Shown: piece after piece, positions 63,377 to 64,000 of the stretch
How positions within the stretch are numbered: the stretch's first letter is position 1
Layout of the letters: each line of letters starts with the position of its first letter
NCBI GenBank assembly: GCA_963703145.1
Contig: OY969793.1
Coordinates: 1,178,001-1,242,000, forward strand
Origin: Bog-756 sp963703145
GTDB lineage: Bacteria; Actinomycetota; Acidimicrobiia; Acidimicrobiales; RAAP-2
Length of the DNA stretch: 64,000 bases
Reading direction: 5' to 3'
Position numbers and translations under genes: made by a program
The notes under the pieces: generated by a model
Databases searched by the model: none
Told to the model about the DNA's origin: nothing
What the model saw: the letters and a program-made list of their open reading frames with translations, nothing else

Positions 63377-64000
63377 ATGAGGGGTGCATCGGACAATCCG
63401 CTGCTGAGGGGCTTGCCACTGCTGGGTGATCTGCCCGACCTGAACGGGGCCAGCGTGCTGGTGCGGGTGGACTTCAACGTCCCCCTCCGACCGTGCGCCG
63501 ACGCCCCGGCCATCGTCACCGACGACTTTCGGATCCGGGCCGCCCTGCCGACCCTGGAGTACCTCCTCGAGCGCGGTGCCCAGGTGACCGTCTGCACCCA
63601 TCTCGGGCGGCCCAATGGGGCGCCGGATCCCCGCTACGACCTGGCACCGGTGCGCGACGAGCTGGCCCGCCTGGCCCCCCAGGTCCAGCTGATCGAGAAC
63701 CTGCGGTTCTATCCCGGCGAAGAGCAGAACGATCCGGCCTTCGTCGACAAATTGATCAATGGCCACGACGCCTATGTCAACGACGCCTTCGGCGTCTCCC
63801 ACCGCTCGCATGCCTCCGTGGTCGGTCCACCCTCCCGGCTGCCCAGTGCCGCTGGCCTCCTCTTGCAGCGCGAGATCGAGTCCCTGGGCGTGCTGCTCGG
63901 GACCCCGGACCGACCCTTCGTCGCCGTGGTGGGAGGAGCCAAGGTTGCCGACAAGCTGGGCGTCCTCCAGGCTCTCCTGGCGCGAGTGGACGCGTTGGTG
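63377..64000 (+). CDS. pgk: Phosphoglycerate kinase, N-terminal part (runs off the window)
   Basis: The first 208 codons of Pgk. ATG at 63377 with GAGGGGAG 8 bases upstream. VLVRVDFNVPL (substrate-binding arginine and Asn-Val-Pro), DDFRIRAALPTLEYLL, THLGRP, IENLRFYPGEE, YVNDAFGVSHRSHAS and VAVVGGAKVADKLGVL are family landmarks of the N-terminal 3-phosphoglycerate domain. A leader of about 15 residues precedes the usual start. The C-terminal nucleotide domain lies outside the window. Confidence 0.95.
   Translation, partial: MRGASDNPLLRGLPLLGDLPDLNGASVLVRVDFNVPLRPCADAPAIVTDDFRIRAALPTLEYLLERGAQVTVCTHLGRPNGAPDPRYDLAPVRDELARLAPQVQLIENLRFYPGEEQNDPAFVDKLINGHDAYVNDAFGVSHRSHASVVGPPSRLPSAAGLLLQREIESLGVLLGTPDRPFVAVVGGAKVADKLGVLQALLARVDALV

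Overview
The window is chromosomal DNA of a high-GC actinobacterium. Most genes start at GTG or ATG in tight 4-base overlaps. Marker families include an ANTAR response regulator of the PdtaR type, an AftD-like arabinofuranosyltransferase, RapZ/YvcK beside uvrC, and an actinobacterial GroES-like protein between his genes. No rRNA or other taxonomic marker is present. The combination (arabinan-type enzyme, no visible mycolic acid genes, a dedicated trpF, no whiA after yvcK) fits a deep-branching lineage such as Acidimicrobiia, but this is inference. No IS element, prophage, integrase, toxin-antitoxin pair or CRISPR array was found.

Layout. (1) 1-6559: hisD(end)-hisC-hisB-hisH-hisA-hisF, a GroES-like gene, hisI and trpE, all on +. 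(2) 6567-10402: YgfZ-like protein, an APH-type phosphotransferase, a DUF302 protein and an alpha/beta hydrolase. (3) 10360-14592 on -: response regulator, a histidine kinase read in frame into a short-chain dehydrogenase, and a 387-aa protein of unknown role. (4) 14742-18263: trpC-trpF-trpB-trpA. (5) 18273-23614 on -: fabD-fabG-acpP-fabF and an ABC1/UbiB-type kinase. (6) 24062-25462: an orphan lipoprotein with two homologous halves and an operator-like inverted repeat upstream. (7) 25946-32978: tRNA-Leu(CAA) on -, then menC-like, a coiled-coil protein, pdtaR-like, polA and rpsA. (8) 33044-38896 on -: a five-gene peptide-type ABC transporter. (9) 39067-51225: an envelope glycan block with two GT-C-type glycosyltransferases, a flavoprotein, a flippase, a giant AftD-like protein and a methyltransferase. 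(10) 51240-64000: coaE, uvrB, uvrA, nadA(-), uvrC, rapZ, yvcK, gap and the 5' part of pgk.

The backbone order his-trp-pdtaR-polA-rpsA-coaE-uvrB-uvrA follows the Mycobacterium tuberculosis order, and uvrC-rapZ-yvcK-gap-pgk follows a second mycobacterial locus. Blocks 2, 3, 5, 6, 8 and 9 stand out as lineage-specific insertions in that backbone.

How the genes work together: the his genes and trpE/CFBA supply most of the histidine and tryptophan pathways (trpG and trpD are not here). fabD/G/acpP/F supply malonyl loading, ketoreduction, carrier and condensation for fatty acid elongation. UvrA, UvrB and UvrC make a complete excision repair set. The glycan block would build, flip and decorate a lipid-linked envelope polysaccharide. 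The most unusual items are the kinase-dehydrogenase fusion, FabD with a degenerate biotinyl-like C-terminal domain, the two-repeat lipoprotein with its 26-bp palindrome, and a recurring TAnnnT-N6/7-start-codon signature suggesting leaderless transcription.
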